DNA of 64,000 nucleotides. Source: Heliopora coerulea. Taxonomy: Eukaryota > Cnidaria > Anthozoa > Scleralcyonacea > Helioporidae. Numbering within the stretch: the stretch's first letter is position 1; every line of letters begins with the position of its first letter. The DNA lies in NCBI GenBank assembly GCA_030142905.1, contig JASJOG010000029.1, positions 596,501 through 660,500 on the forward strand, written 5' to 3'. The notes beneath the pieces were generated by a model, which made no database searches, was not told the origin of the DNA, and was given only the letters and a program-made list of their open reading frames with translations. Below, piece by piece: positions 1 to 10,025 of the stretch. The position numbers and the translations under genes were made by a program.

Positions 1-290
1 TCACCGTGAACACCGCCACCATCAGTAGGATCACCAGTAGAAGCACCATCATCAGCAATATCATTATAACCATCGTCAATATATCATCATTAGCCGAACC
101 CTCATTACCAATCATCGATCATCAATCTCATTAGCACTATAATCATCATAACCATCAACATCACTACCACCATTGTCACCATCACGATCACCATAATCAT
201 CCCCACCATTACTATAATCACCATAATCATTCCCACCATCGTAGCCTTTGTAACCATCGCTCTAGCTATCATAATCTATATCTGTTTTAC
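1..290. repeat. CAT/CAC/ATC low-complexity tract
   Basis: Degenerate trinucleotide-rich sequence made mostly of ATC, ACC and CAT triplets on the plus strand. It resembles the longer tract at 32.45-33.48 kb. No coding signal is seen. It probably continues to the left of the window. Confidence 0.85.
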
Positions 291-998
291 AAGATTGGCA
301 TTGGTTGAAAGTACCTTTCTTGGGTTTCCTTGCTAAGTTCAAGTAACAATAACGTGCCCAACCTTGAAACCTACCTTGAGATAACCGTCGTTCTCCACGA
401 TCTTCATAAGACTTGAGCGATTTTCGATGTTTTCTGCGGTCTAATTTCTTGACAGTACGTCTTGATGAGCCTTCGGTTTAAACGAATTAAAATAAAAGAA
501 TAGACCTTATTTACAATGGTCGTAAATTTTATTAATCCGTTTACGTGCATCTAAGGTAGCCTAATTCGCCTCGTTTGGAAACAAAGACTTTTGAATGGTA
601 AAAACGAGAATGAGGGCAGTGTGACTAATTTACGTGCTCATAAAAGAATATTTTACCCATACGCTATTAAGAATAAGGTATATAACATGCAAGCGAAAGA
701 CGAATACTGACCACAGTAATTTAAAGTTTTTGTTTCGATGTAAACCTTGGGTTGGAATTTATCATTCGAAGTTCAATTTTCAAACCTTTCGAAAGGAAAT
801 TAGATGTCATTTACACGAAAAGGGATAAGAATAACTCGACTTTTTTGGAAGGTTCTGAAACAGGATGATTCCAAAGTACAAGAGTATACCAGCAATTTGG
901 ATATGGTCTGTTAATCACGCAAGAAAATTTAATTTACCATGTACTGGACAAAGCAGTCGATGGTAATATCGCGCTTCGTCTGGTCTGAGCATACTTTA
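291..998. other. No gene recognised
   Basis: AT-rich sequence with only short open frames, no recognisable protein similarity and no clear repeat structure. Confidence 0.6.
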
Positions 999-1184
999 AG
1001 GCCTATCCACACGATAGGATTATCGTACACGATTCTTCACTTTGCGATTATGTCATAAAAGCTCAATTCCTACTTGCTAATCCCTCACGAATGTTGGAAG
1101 TGGTTCTGAAGACTCTTTTGACTGAATCGGATACATCAAAATGAACAATCATATATGACAGTCGTATCGTGTAAATGGGCCCTT
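999..1184. mobile_element. Short inverted-repeat element (MITE family shared with 15.4 and 25.5 kb)
   Basis: The ends are imperfect inverted repeats: a left end of the type CC-ATCCACACGAT and a right end of the type ATCGTGTAAATGGG. The same end pattern (CATTTACACGAT followed by a GTCGTATACGATTG-like stretch) occurs at about 15385-15575 and 25536-25735. No coding capacity, so presumably non-autonomous. This copy is the most diverged of the three. Confidence 0.55.
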
Positions 1185-1400
1185 ATTCGAGACTGACACT
1201 ACACTCGATACATGGAAATTTTGCCAGTCCAAACTATCTCGAGAGTTTCTAAAATCCCAGTTGCACATTATAATGAGACACATCAGAGTATTGAAAAATC
1301 ATTTCACCAGTTCAACACACTAACCTGACCATCTGTCCTTGGACCTATGGGACATTATCTCAGGAACAATAGTTAACGGAAATATTCCACCTAGAACAAA

Positions 1401-1457
1401 GCGATATGTTGTAACACATAGTTAGGCGATATGTTGTAACACATAGTTAGGCGATAT
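1401..1457. repeat. 25-bp direct repeat, two full units
   Basis: A 25-bp unit beginning GCGATATGTTG occurs at 1401-1425 and again, perfectly, at 1426-1450. A third partial unit follows. Confidence 0.95.
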
Positions 1458-1544
1458 TAAACCGGAAATTCCACCGCTGCTACCAGCAGCTTGCACACCG
1501 ATTCTAAAGTCCAGTATGATTCTGAGGGTAGAAGAATAGAATAC

Positions 1545-1745
1545 TGCGTAGAGTGATAAATAAGGTAAAAAGTTCGATGATTGATAGCTGCCGTGACAGA
1601 TCTCAAAGAATTCCAACGTTTCGAGCAAAGGGCCTTCGTTAGAGAAAAAAACGTGCTGTAAAATAAGAGTAGCAACTAGGCTAGGTTTTACACGAAAAGG
1701 AATCATGTGATAAAAAGTTAACCAATGAAATGCGAGCAACAAAAA
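1545..1745 (-). mobile_element. Penelope-type repeat fragment with degenerate hammerhead-like motif
   Basis: This stretch, read on plus, closely matches the minus strand of about 3170-3310, so the two are inverted copies of one repeat. On the minus strand positions 1642-1617 hold a hammerhead-like core. CTAACGA stands where CTGANGA is expected, followed by a short stem-loop and GAAACG. The G-to-A change in the conserved box makes an active ribozyme unlikely. The element is truncated on both sides. Confidence 0.6.
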
Positions 1746-1759
1746 AAAACAAATCAACG

Positions 1760-2217
1760 ACTAGGTAACGACAAGGAAGTCATTTGCTATTTTTAAACGA
1801 TAGTCAGCCAACTGGCATTGGGTTAAACCCCCAACGACCAAAGGGGAATAGAAATATTTACGTAGTAAAATAAAGACAAAAACAGGAGATACAGTGTGCA
1901 AGCTGATGTTATCTGCCCATGCGAGATATTAATAAAAATTTATAAGCGTCAAATAAAAGGAAAACGTCCGTTGAGCCCGTAGGGATGAGTAGAAAAACCT
2001 TTTAGGATCACTTCCAGTATTAGTCACCGGGTCTATTAAGGATATGTTTGCGCAGGATGAAATTACTTCCGTTGCAATACTTCCGTTTGAAACCGCGCAG
2101 AATTTGCTAACTTGTATCAATATTCATTTCATTCTTCTCTCACATTCGCGATTTAAGTTTTCGTCTCTAACAGTTTTACATTATGAGCTTTTGAATGAAT
2201 TAAGACTCTTTCTTAAG
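1760..2217. other. No gene recognised
   Basis: AT-rich sequence. The open frame that reads into the next feature begins here, but this part has no recognisable similarity and is probably intron or intergenic. Confidence 0.5.
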
Positions 2218-2341
2218 GGCATCCAAAATTTGGGAAATAGGTGTTTCAAAAACAGCATTCTTCAAGCAATGTTACAGTATACGATGAACGTTTGTTGCGA
2301 TTGCGAAAAAATCGGGAGTCGTTGTTTGTCAACTAGATTAG
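2218..2341 (+). CDS. Exon-like fragment with ubiquitin-specific protease Cys-box
   Basis: The translation starts GIQNLGNRCFKNSILQAML, which matches the Cys-box of C19 ubiquitin-specific proteases (G-L-x-N-L-G-N-T-C-x-x-N-S-x-L-Q). The block is bounded by a plausible acceptor (pyrimidine-rich CTCTTTCTTAAG ending at 2217) and a strong donor (GTGAGT at 2342-2347), giving a 124-nt exon. The nucleophile cysteine is kept, but the preceding threonine is arginine and the next two residues are F-K. No other protease exon (His box, Asn/Asp box) was found nearby. It may be an exon of a gene extending out of the window, or an orphan/pseudo-exon. The open frame extends on both sides, but similarity stops near the splice sites. 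Confidence 0.5.
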
Positions 2342-2880
2342 GTGAGTTACTACAGTCAGCACAGGTTCATTTTAACGAAATATTGTATTGGTATCGACGC
2401 CCAAATTATGGCCTAAAACTCCACTGAGTGTGGAATGGTTCAGACACAATCACTTCAGAAACAGACGATTTGAGACGAACGATCAATTAGTGCAAAATAA
2501 ACCACAGTACAAAACACTGTTTAGAAGTTTTAAGTATTGCTATATCGTAGCTGTTTCATAGCAAGTTGAAATGTACTTTGGCTATGTCCTCTATTACATC
2601 TCTACCAGCTTACCCTGTATTTTTCCGTCACAGAATGACTTTCATCAGCAGAAGTTCGGTAAGCTAAGCTGCCTCAAATTCAGAGCTTTTAGGGCCACAT
2701 GACAAGTATCCCACTAAGGGTATTAGTTAAAGAATCAGAGAGTGATGGGTTATTTCACTTGGTTCGCACTGACCCTACAAAGAAATCACGTCTCGTAGTG
2801 CACAGTACAAGGTACGCAACTAACCAGGACAAGTAAAAGAAACAATCTCGCAGTTCCATTTACATGGCAGCTAGGCGACC
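2342..2880. other. No gene recognised
   Basis: No exon, RNA gene or clear repeat seen. Confidence 0.5.
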
Positions 2881-2934
2881 GAGTGGCGAGCCTGGTTACT
2901 AATACGTTGGAAGTGATCCCCAAAAATTTTTCTT

Positions 2935-3180
2935 TTTGTGTCTATCGTTGTGCTCAGAGATAGATAAGGTAGTAGAAACTTTCATATCCGAAATATAATG
3001 ATTTGAGTTATTGAAATGTTGGGTGACAGGCTTGTCAACTTCGTTGTTTCTTACGGGACGAAGATGTTCGGCAAACGTGTTAGTGAGACGTCGGCCTGTC
3101 TCACCGACGTAGTGTTTAAGGCATTTACTGCAGGATATGCAGTAAACGATGTCAGAGGAAGTGCACATGAAATTATGACG
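2935..3180 (-). pseudogene. Penelope-like element GIY-YIG endonuclease remnant
   Basis: The minus-strand frame reads S-S-D-I-V-Y-C-I-S-C-x-x-C...H-Y-V-G-E-T-G-R-R-L...F-A-E-H-L, then a VRNNEVDKPVTQHFN-like stretch. This is the GIY-YIG endonuclease domain of Penelope-like retroelements, including the CxxC finger, the YVGET (YIG) segment and the catalytic-region arginine. The reverse transcriptase is absent and the C-terminal end breaks off into unrelated residues and a stop, so it is a dead fragment. The open frame continues N-terminally to 3291 only by reading through the antisense of a hammerhead-like motif. That part is probably not coding. Confidence 0.82.
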
Positions 3181-3229
3181 GATAAGTGCTACTGTAGTTG
3201 CTACCCTTATTTCAGTCCACTTTTTTTCT

Positions 3230-3256
3230 CTGACGAAGGGCCTTTGCACGAAACGT
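3230..3256 (+). ncRNA. Hammerhead ribozyme-like core (Penelope-type repeat)
   Basis: CTGACGA (3230-3236) is followed by a short GC-rich stem-loop and then GAAACG (GAAA at 3250-3253). This is the CUGANGA - stem II - GAAA order of hammerhead ribozymes. Such motifs are known in Penelope-like elements. It lies about 50 bp from the endonuclease remnant, in the opposite orientation. Stem II has one mismatch. Self-cleavage cannot be judged from the core alone. Confidence 0.55.
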
Positions 3257-3299
3257 TGGAATTCTTTGAGATCAGTCACAGCAATTACCAACTTATAAC

Positions 3300-3880
3300 T
3301 TTTTACCTGATTCTGAGGGTGTAGGATTAGAGTTATGGTTATACTATCCTAGTTATAACGGTGAACTGTTCGGAGAAAAACTTGGGAGTGTCAGTAAAAA
3401 GGTAACTAAAGACACACATCATCCTTGGAATAATATATATAAACAATTACCAAGTGCACATCGTTTGAGTTTCATACCTTTGCACCAACAGGTTTGAGAA
3501 AAAGTTTGAGCCTAAATCCGTTGAGATTCTTGATGCAGTGTGACAATGCAAGGTAACTATTCTCAAACGTTTTTTTATTAAATGCTACCGGAAAGTCAAA
3601 TTTCATGTTGTATGTTATAACAGCACATCAAATACTGGTCTTGAAAAGAGCAGCTGTAAAAGAATTACTTTGCTTACCGAAAGGAAAGGGCAGAACGGGA
3701 GGCGCACCAAGCAAACCTGCAATATTAAAAAAAAAAGCCGGAAAAAAACAATATTAGAATCCCATTTGAGCAAAACGAAGATACCACGCTAGACGAACGC
3801 TGCATTTTGGCTAAATTTTGGTAACTAGACGTCCAAGATCAAATATCAATATTTCTTCATTAAGCGATGATCACAATTAC
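3300..3880. other. Downstream part of ZC3H11A-like intron, nothing recognised
   Basis: Lies just 3' of the fourth recognised exon of the zinc-finger gene. No further exon of that gene could be identified here. Confidence 0.5.
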
Positions 3881-6800
3881 CTGGTCCGTCGTTACGATGA
3901 GCAGCGTGATTAACATTGGACATCGTTCTTTCAGTTCGTAAAATCGGTTGACCATTGTGAATTGGTGGACCCAACTGAGATGGTGGGTTATTCATGACAT
4001 CCTGCTGTCCTTTCGCAAAATGTTGTTCACCAGCTACTGGGCCATTCATTGAACTCCGTTCTCCCTCTTGAACCAACCTTGATCGTAGATCCCTGGCATC
4101 CCCACGAACTGGTTCTCTGGGTGGACTGGGGAACACTGCGGGACGTACATCTGGTGAAGGGAACCGCGTTTGCTGTGGAATAGCCTGCATCTTCCTTGGT
4201 GAGACGTTGATACTATAATGTGGAGGTCTTGCTGGACCTCTTAACAATTATCAAAAAATAAAAATGGCTCGTTAGCTTTTTCACACAAATGAGCAAAGAA
4301 ACATCAAATAGAGAAGTGCTGCTTAGGCAGTTGATAACAAAGAGAAAGTTCAAAAGTAGTACTCGGCCAAAAATCGTGCACAATTGTATTTAAGAATCAT
4401 CCTCAGCGATACATGAACAGACTGCCGAAATCAACTGAAAAATGTTGACTCGAGCGCGACTTGAACTCGCACCTTCGGGATACCGGTCCGCCGCTTGATC
4501 TGTTGAGCTATCGATTCCACAGGGATTGGAGGCGAGTTTTTATCTAACTTAAGTGCACGAGATATTTTCTCGACAACTTAACGCTTATCCGTGAGAGGAA
4601 GTGTAGTGTTTCAATTCTATTTCAGAATCATCCTCAGACATACATGAACAGAATTTTTTCATGATAATCCCGCTCGAGTCAACATTTTTCAGTTGACTTT
4701 GGCAGTGTCAGATTATGATGAAAAATTTGTAATCGTCAACAAGGTACTGACGTTTCGAGCGAAAGCTCTTAAATCACTCGATGAGATCATACAGACAAGT
4801 GTCTGTATTTTTAACAACAATTAGCAATAACCTCCTTATCGTTACGTGAGTTTGTTTGTTTTTGTTTCTCATTTCTTTTTTTCTCATTTCTCATTTGTTT
4901 TTGTTTCACTCTCATTTCAGAACACTTTGGTTTCCCCTGACGAAGGGCGTTTGCTCGAAATGTAAGAATTCTTTACGATCGAAGTCACTGAGACAAAAAT
5001 ACATTCATTCTGTCCAATCGACATTCACTAGCGCAGATACACCACCATTTGCATCAAAGGGCATTCTACGGCGCCAACAGACGATCATTCACACCATTCT
5101 ACTATACATTAGGGATAATAAAATTTCAATTAGGCAAGAGAAATATCTTGTATTTTTGCGTTAATGAGTTTGAGGTTGGCGTTAATGATAGTATATATTT
5201 CCTGGTAATGAACAGCAAAAGGTGTAATTACAGTACCAAGTTTAAATATTTTTTTTTTCAAGATTCTGTAGACCTCATAAAACATGACTTCAAAACTGCC
5301 GGTATTCTGATAATGTTCGTATACTTTGAGCGGTTTACGCACGCGGGATGTTTCTCATATCGACAATCCGTTGCTTCTTGTTTGGGAAATTACATATATC
5401 AATTGCTTTTAAATGTTCAACGAGTGCACAAGTAGATATCATCATAGATAGCCTTACCTAAACTGCTGCATGTTAGGATCCACAAATCTTTGTGGAAATG
5501 GAATGTTTAACCTTGGGGGTACAAAGGCTGGTCTTGAGTTTCTGGCCATCTGTGTTGCCTCGTTAAACTGGTGATCTGGGCGTACAGGACGGGGTTTTTG
5601 ATGAAGGTAAGGGCAATTGTAGTTCAGGCATCCTGTTGGTTGGTTCTCATAATAACACGGAATGCTAGACCTCGGTGTCTGACAAAACAAATGAATAATG
5701 GTATACATTAAGAACTAGAAAATTGCAGAATACCTTATTATATGAGTTTAACGCTTGTATTAATTAACATATTTATATGTACGTATTAATTAACATTTAT
5801 TAATGCGAGTGAAAGACAAAAATGCCAGGCCTCGGTGTCTGACAAAACTGTTGAATAATGGTATATATTAGGAACTAGAAAATTACAGAATGCCTTCATA
5901 TAGGAGATTAACGCTTGTACTAATTAATTAACATATCCATATATATACGTATGAATTAACATATATTAAATTTACGCGACTTTAATTAACCCGAATGAAG
6001 GACAAAAATCTTCTAACTTGAACGCCCAGATTTGAAAAGACAGTTACCTAATGGGTCACCTGACTGAAAAGTTAATTTCGGCCCTTGAAATATCAACAGA
6101 TTTCACCTTTTTTATGTATTACTTTTCTGCCTCTATCTCAAAGTTATGCAAAAAAAAAACTGACTGTGAACTGCCTGGAAGTGGCTCCCCAAATTTCTAT
6201 ATTCACACGTTACAATTAGCACGGCCTTCATTTATGAGATTTTGCTTCTTTAAAATAACAATTAGTTCAGTAAGTGTATATCAAACCGTAGTAGTAATAC
6301 ATAAATAATATGCAATTATCTGTCGTTACCATGGTAAAAATAACCAACGGCCCTTTTCTCATATTTTCACGATAATCATAACTTTGACTCCTTACAGTAT
6401 CTTCGGCTTTCTGAAGTTAATTTTTCTGTGAGTTGCACGTTATCAGGATTGACATTTCACTTAAGAATAACGTAGCGAAAATATCAGGAGAGGCTGCGAA
6501 CCCAGATTTTTAGCAATGACAAACAGCTACAGTATCTATTGCATCCGTGCTGCCCCTTACCTAGGTATAAGTCTTGACAAGAAAGAATGTAATATTGTAT
6601 CTACAACTGAATACTGTGTTTATTAAATTGAACTGTGTGGGTTACCAGGTCGTAGGGAAGGGGGCTGCAGGAGTCCATGGATCTCCTGATGGTGTTCCAT
6701 ATGATCTGTTCGATACATTCTTTGTTTTCTTCATTCAGACATATCCAGGAAGAACGACAAGAATCAGAATTAAGATACACTCGCCCGCTTACCAGTTGAA

Positions 6801-8404
6801 CTAAACCTCATTGAAACTACCCCATTGAACTAAACCTCTACCTTTGCATTTACTTGATTAGAAATGTTGTAATTTGGTAAAAATCTGACACATCACCTTC
6901 TTCTGCCCAACCTAGCACGTCATGAGTACTCTTGCACAAGGCTGTTATAATTAAGAAATATCAACTGGATTTCCGTGTTTGCATGCTGTAGAACCCAAAA
7001 ATAACACACACCCGAAAGTAATGTCAAATTTGAGACGTCTTTGAAAATTTTCGAAAGTAGTGGCCCTTTCGAAAATCCCTCGTGTTCTCGTGATACAATC
7101 AATACAGTAGCTAATTCTGATGATACTCATCAGTTCATAATCAACACTTGACAGTGTTTTTTCAGCCATTGCCTCAGTAACTCTAAGGTATTAAGTTTCA
7201 AATCTCGACCCGCCCAAAAGTAAAGTAAAACTGTCAAAAGTTCCAAAGAAGAAAAACAAGGCAAATGTGGTAAATATAAAGACAATAAAGGGGTAAAAAA
7301 CAATATTCCCATAGTACATTAACGTACTTTACTACCCGGAAATAACGCCCCCCCGGGGGCCGCTACTTTCGGGATTCTACGGTATTGTGATACGAACACA
7401 GCAGGATGTTGCTAGACTTGAGAAAAGCGTAAAAAACACGAACCGTTACGGGAGTTGAAGTTGAGTCACAGTCAGAGAATATATGAAGGGAAAAACGGGA
7501 TGATCAAAAATGGATGTTAAACTGGGAAGATTTGGCTGTCATTATCTTTCTATTGTGAACTAAGTTTACCTCAAGAGTTCCATGACGGAAATGACAAGGA
7601 TTCCTTTCACACTTCCCCTTCTTCCATTGATCACAGACGACAGACTGACCGAGAGCACCACGTTCATGACGGAATGCACAATCATCACCCTTTCGCAAAA
7701 CAGGAAGAAAAAGCAAGTAAATTAATCATTTTTTTCTTAAGTTCTTTTTATTATTTTAGAATTTACATTTCGCCCGTCAGTACAATTTAATCTGAGACAA
7801 CTACTATAATGGATTATTTTTCTATACATGAACAAGATAAATTATTCGAAAAAGACGCGGTATTAGACATTATTATATGGCGGTGGCAGCGAGCAGTCCG
7901 AATACCCAAATCCTGCAATTTGATTGGTTCGTAAACGGTCGGATATTTCCCGTATTGTCCGCTCATGGGGGACTTAAAAACCCTTGCTTGTGTCGAATAA
8001 AAATTAAAATTTTTGACAATATGTGAAGTGAAAATGTATCACGAACAATCAAAAAAGGAAAAGTAACCATGTATAGTGAAGTTAGTGAAGAAATTTTATA
8101 TAAAATGATGACAGAATTTCAAGTGTTTATTTGACGTTTTCTACCTTAGCACTTGCCAATCATATTTCAGTACTAGTAAACTTATATACTAAACTACTTA
8201 TTGACCTTGACCGTTCGGTCTATATTAGTGAGCTTAAAATCATCAGTCTAATATTTCACTAGCACAGACTTCATGCTTGGTCTATAAGTAGAAATGATAT
8301 ATTATAAACTGATACAATAAGTGGATGAGCTTATTTGTAGGTAAGCTCTCAAGTACAAGGTAGCTTCTTAAGTTTCTCATGTTAGAAAATGCTGAAAAGT
8401 TAGA

Positions 8405-8444
<40 letters not shown>

Positions 8445-9259
8445 TAGATAGATAGTTAGATAGGTAAATAGATAGGTAGGTGGGTAGGTAGGTAGGTAGC
8501 TGGGTAGCTAGATAGATAGATAGATTTAATGTGTCATACACTTAGCTAAATAAAGCATGAGATTGCAACAAAGTCTGCAGTGACACACCAGCTAATTTAC
8601 AGGTATTCTACAATTTAAGATAAAGTAAAATTAAATATAACATAACCACAAGTAAATCATTAATGCTATCAAATTATTGAAATTCTCAAAGTCACTAAAA
8701 CTTATAAAAATAAGATAGTGCCTTATATATGCACTCAAAAATATATGAGAATTACTATATGAGAATTACTATATGAAAATTATTATATTAAAATTACTTC
8801 TTCCTTGCATTGTTCTGGATTCCAAAAAACTTTCTGTTGTTGCTGTTGCAACCCATAATAGACCAGTTGATTAAGGGAAAGTAAGAAGTGGTTGTCAGAG
8901 TGTCTCAGCAAATCAAAACATGCCAATCAACAGGAAGTAGTGCTTGCCATATAATTTAACCTTAGATGTACAGTAATACAAACCCCCTTGGTGCAATCAC
9001 ATGTAGATATCTAATATTCCAAAAATGTATTACTTCTTTATTTGTAAAAAAAAAAAAAGAAAAGAAAAGAAAAATTAAAATAAAAATAAAAGTGCATTGC
9101 TATCTTGAATACCAATACAATATCAAATTCAATTCCAAATCAAAATTCAAAATATTCAAAGTACTCAAAAATTCAGAAAGTAACATTACTGTATAGACAT
9201 TACTGCACCTTTGTACAAATGGAATTGAAAAAGAAATAGCAATCTTCTTGAGAGGCCAT
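3881..9259 (-). CDS. ZC3H11A: ZC3H11A-like CCCH zinc-finger protein, 5' part (four coding exons)
   Basis: Coding exons on the minus strand: 9259-9209, 7689-7570, 5678-5458 and 4239-3881, with donors GTGCAG, GTAAAC, GTAAGG and GTAATT. Phases agree and the sum is 751 nt (about 250 residues). The N-terminus reads MASQEDCYFFFNSICTK then GDDCAFRH, as in vertebrate ZC3H11A. Three CCCH fingers are complete: C7-C15-C21-H25, C36-C44-C49-H53 and C65-C74-C79-H83, the third in the ENQPTGC context. Exon 4 is proline-rich and disordered. The family binds RNA and works with the TREX mRNA-export complex in the nucleus. Start: the ATG at 9259 is the first, in an AACCAAGATGG context, 11 nt after a likely acceptor (TTGTTTAG). 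The 5' leader is therefore probably spliced from an upstream exon, perhaps near 13 kb. The GTGCAG donor of exon 1 is weak. The long C-terminal part was not found here and presumably lies left of the window. Confidence 0.92.
4447..4518 (-). repeat. tRNA-like (SINE-type) sequence
   Basis: The minus strand shows a box-A-like TAGCTCAACAGATCAAGC and a box-B-like GTGCGAGTTCAAGTC at tRNA spacing. The acceptor stem does not pair convincingly, so it is a tRNA-derived repeat rather than a working tRNA gene. Confidence 0.6.
4937..4962 (+). ncRNA. Hammerhead ribozyme-like core
   Basis: CTGACGA (4937-4943), a GGGC/GCTC stem-loop, then GAAATG (GAAA at 4957-4960). The catalytic core is intact, but the base pair after GAAA differs from the usual C. 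Same repeat family as the 3230 motif. Confidence 0.5.
5661..6010. repeat. Imperfect tandem duplication of about 160 bp containing a 3' splice site
   Basis: Positions 5661-5818 recur at about 5821-6010. The repeat includes the polypyrimidine/acceptor region and the first bases (ACACCGAGG) of zinc-finger exon 3. The second, upstream copy has the same CAG/ACACCGAGG junction at 5838 but lacks the rest of the exon. Confidence 0.85.
6011..7560. other. Intron 2 of ZC3H11A-like gene, no other feature
   Basis: AT-rich. The open frames here have no recognisable similarity. A short GC-rich palindrome (CCCCCCCGGGGG region) lies at about 7345. Confidence 0.55.
7695..8400. other. Intron 1 of ZC3H11A-like gene, no feature seen
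   Basis: No exon or repeat recognised before the tetranucleotide tract. Confidence 0.55.
8401..8525. repeat. TAGA/CAGA/TAGG microsatellite
   Basis: Runs of TAGA, then CAGA, then TAGA and TAGG variants, about 120 bp, in intron 1 of the zinc-finger gene. Confidence 0.97.
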
Positions 9260-9617
9260 CTTGGTTCCTTCTAAACAAGTAACCTGGATTAGTCTAAATA
9301 TAAAGAAATAGATTTACTCATTGTGGAAACACTGAAAAATGGATAAAAGGGTGGTGGTGGCACACATGAATGTCTCTTGCCACTGTGACAGAGGCCTGAT
9401 TCCCACTCTGTGCAGGTATCTGATTTAAGTTATCTTGGTCACACATGAGAAGAGTGTTGTCCAGTTTGACTCTACCAAGCACTGCAGGTTTTCTCTGGGT
9501 ACTCTGGTTTTCTCCTGCAATAACACTGGACCCATGAGGGGTGGCCCTTACTAGACCTCTAGGAACAACATCTGACCTAGCAGGTAAGGTTATATGTATC
9601 TGGTATAAATAAAGACA

Positions 9618-9818
9618 GGGAAGCTTTCTGATCAGAAGCTCAGTCGACTTCTGGTAACAACAAATCTCTTGAAGAGTGACAGTTCCTGGCCTGTATCTGT
9701 GAGGTTTCTTCGCTCCTCCGGTAGCAGGAGCACTCTTACAAGCAGCTTTGGTTGCCAAAGTCTTACGTGGAGCCTTTCCACCAGTTGGTTTACAAGCAGT
9801 TTGCTTGGTTCAGGCCAT
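9618..9818 (-). pseudogene. Histone H3 pseudogene, N-terminal 66 residues
   Basis: Reading minus from the ATG at 9818 gives histone H3 from its N-terminal tail through the alphaN helix to ...[10 protein letters not shown], after which similarity ends abruptly. Codon 3 (Arg) is TGA. Further changes include Arg-to-Cys at several sites, Arg-to-Gln and Ser-to-Pro. Almost all arginine changes are CGN to TGN or CAN, the signature of methylated-CpG decay. It sits just upstream of the zinc-finger gene's first coding exon, probably inside its 5' leader intron. It is a non-functional, 3'-truncated copy. A 3' stem-loop is not present. Confidence 0.92.
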
Positions 9819-9892
9819 CTTTTAGTTGATGCACTCACTCAAGGACTGACTTTCATTAAAGGCGACACTCTCTTGCATATTTATCCTTAAAG

Positions 9893-9910
9893 ATGGCTCG
9901 AACCAAATAA
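9893..9910 (+). pseudogene. Histone H3 start fragment, divergent orientation
   Basis: ATG GCT CGA ACC AAA then TAA encodes M-A-R-T-K-stop, the first residues of histone H3 with CAA changed to TAA. It lies 75 bp from the other H3 start and points away from it. The match is short, so it could be chance, but the adjacency to an H3 pseudogene argues for a rearranged H3 copy. Confidence 0.45.
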
Positions 9911-9934
9911 ATAAAGACACTTTAACTCATTAAG

Positions 9935-10025
9935 GGGTAGGGCTCATCCCTTTGACAAAAAGATCATCTGATGTTAGCCAGAGTAAAATATTAGAGTGTG
10001 TCCTTGTCCCTTAATGGGTTAACAT
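9935..10025 (+). mobile_element. Short repeat (TTAGCCAGAGTAAAAT family)
   Basis: Contains CCCTTTGACAAAAAGATCATCTG, then TTAGCCAGAGTAAAAT, then CCTTAATGGGTTAA. The same sequence words recur at about 29655-29750 (plus), and at 42425-42470 and 53900-53945 (minus). A dispersed non-coding element, here flanked by AATGGG/CATTAAGG-like ends. Confidence 0.55.

Larger units (their letters stand above)
4386..5125. mobile_element. Composite repeat: inverted arms around a tRNA-like unit, then a Penelope-type end
   Basis: Within intron 3 of the zinc-finger gene. A 25-30 bp arm (CAACTGAAAAATGTTGACTC..., about 4431-4458) returns inverted at about 4670-4698. Between the arms lies a minus-strand tRNA-like sequence. 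A block AGAATCATCCTCAG...ATACATGAACAG occurs twice in direct orientation (about 4386 and 4624). Next come a degenerate GAAACGTCAG-type end (about 4748, minus) and an intact hammerhead-like core at 4937 (plus). The tail at 4975-5125 resembles 63040-63170, which sits directly before Penelope reverse-transcriptase sequence. Confidence 0.65.

Noticed and set aside
8401..8525. CRISPR-like repeat array
   Set aside because: A plain tetranucleotide microsatellite without spacers, in animal DNA.
9318..9758. 146-codon minus frame as a gene
   Set aside because: Only its first part is histone H3, with the true start codon's frame broken by TGA; the remainder is random sequence.
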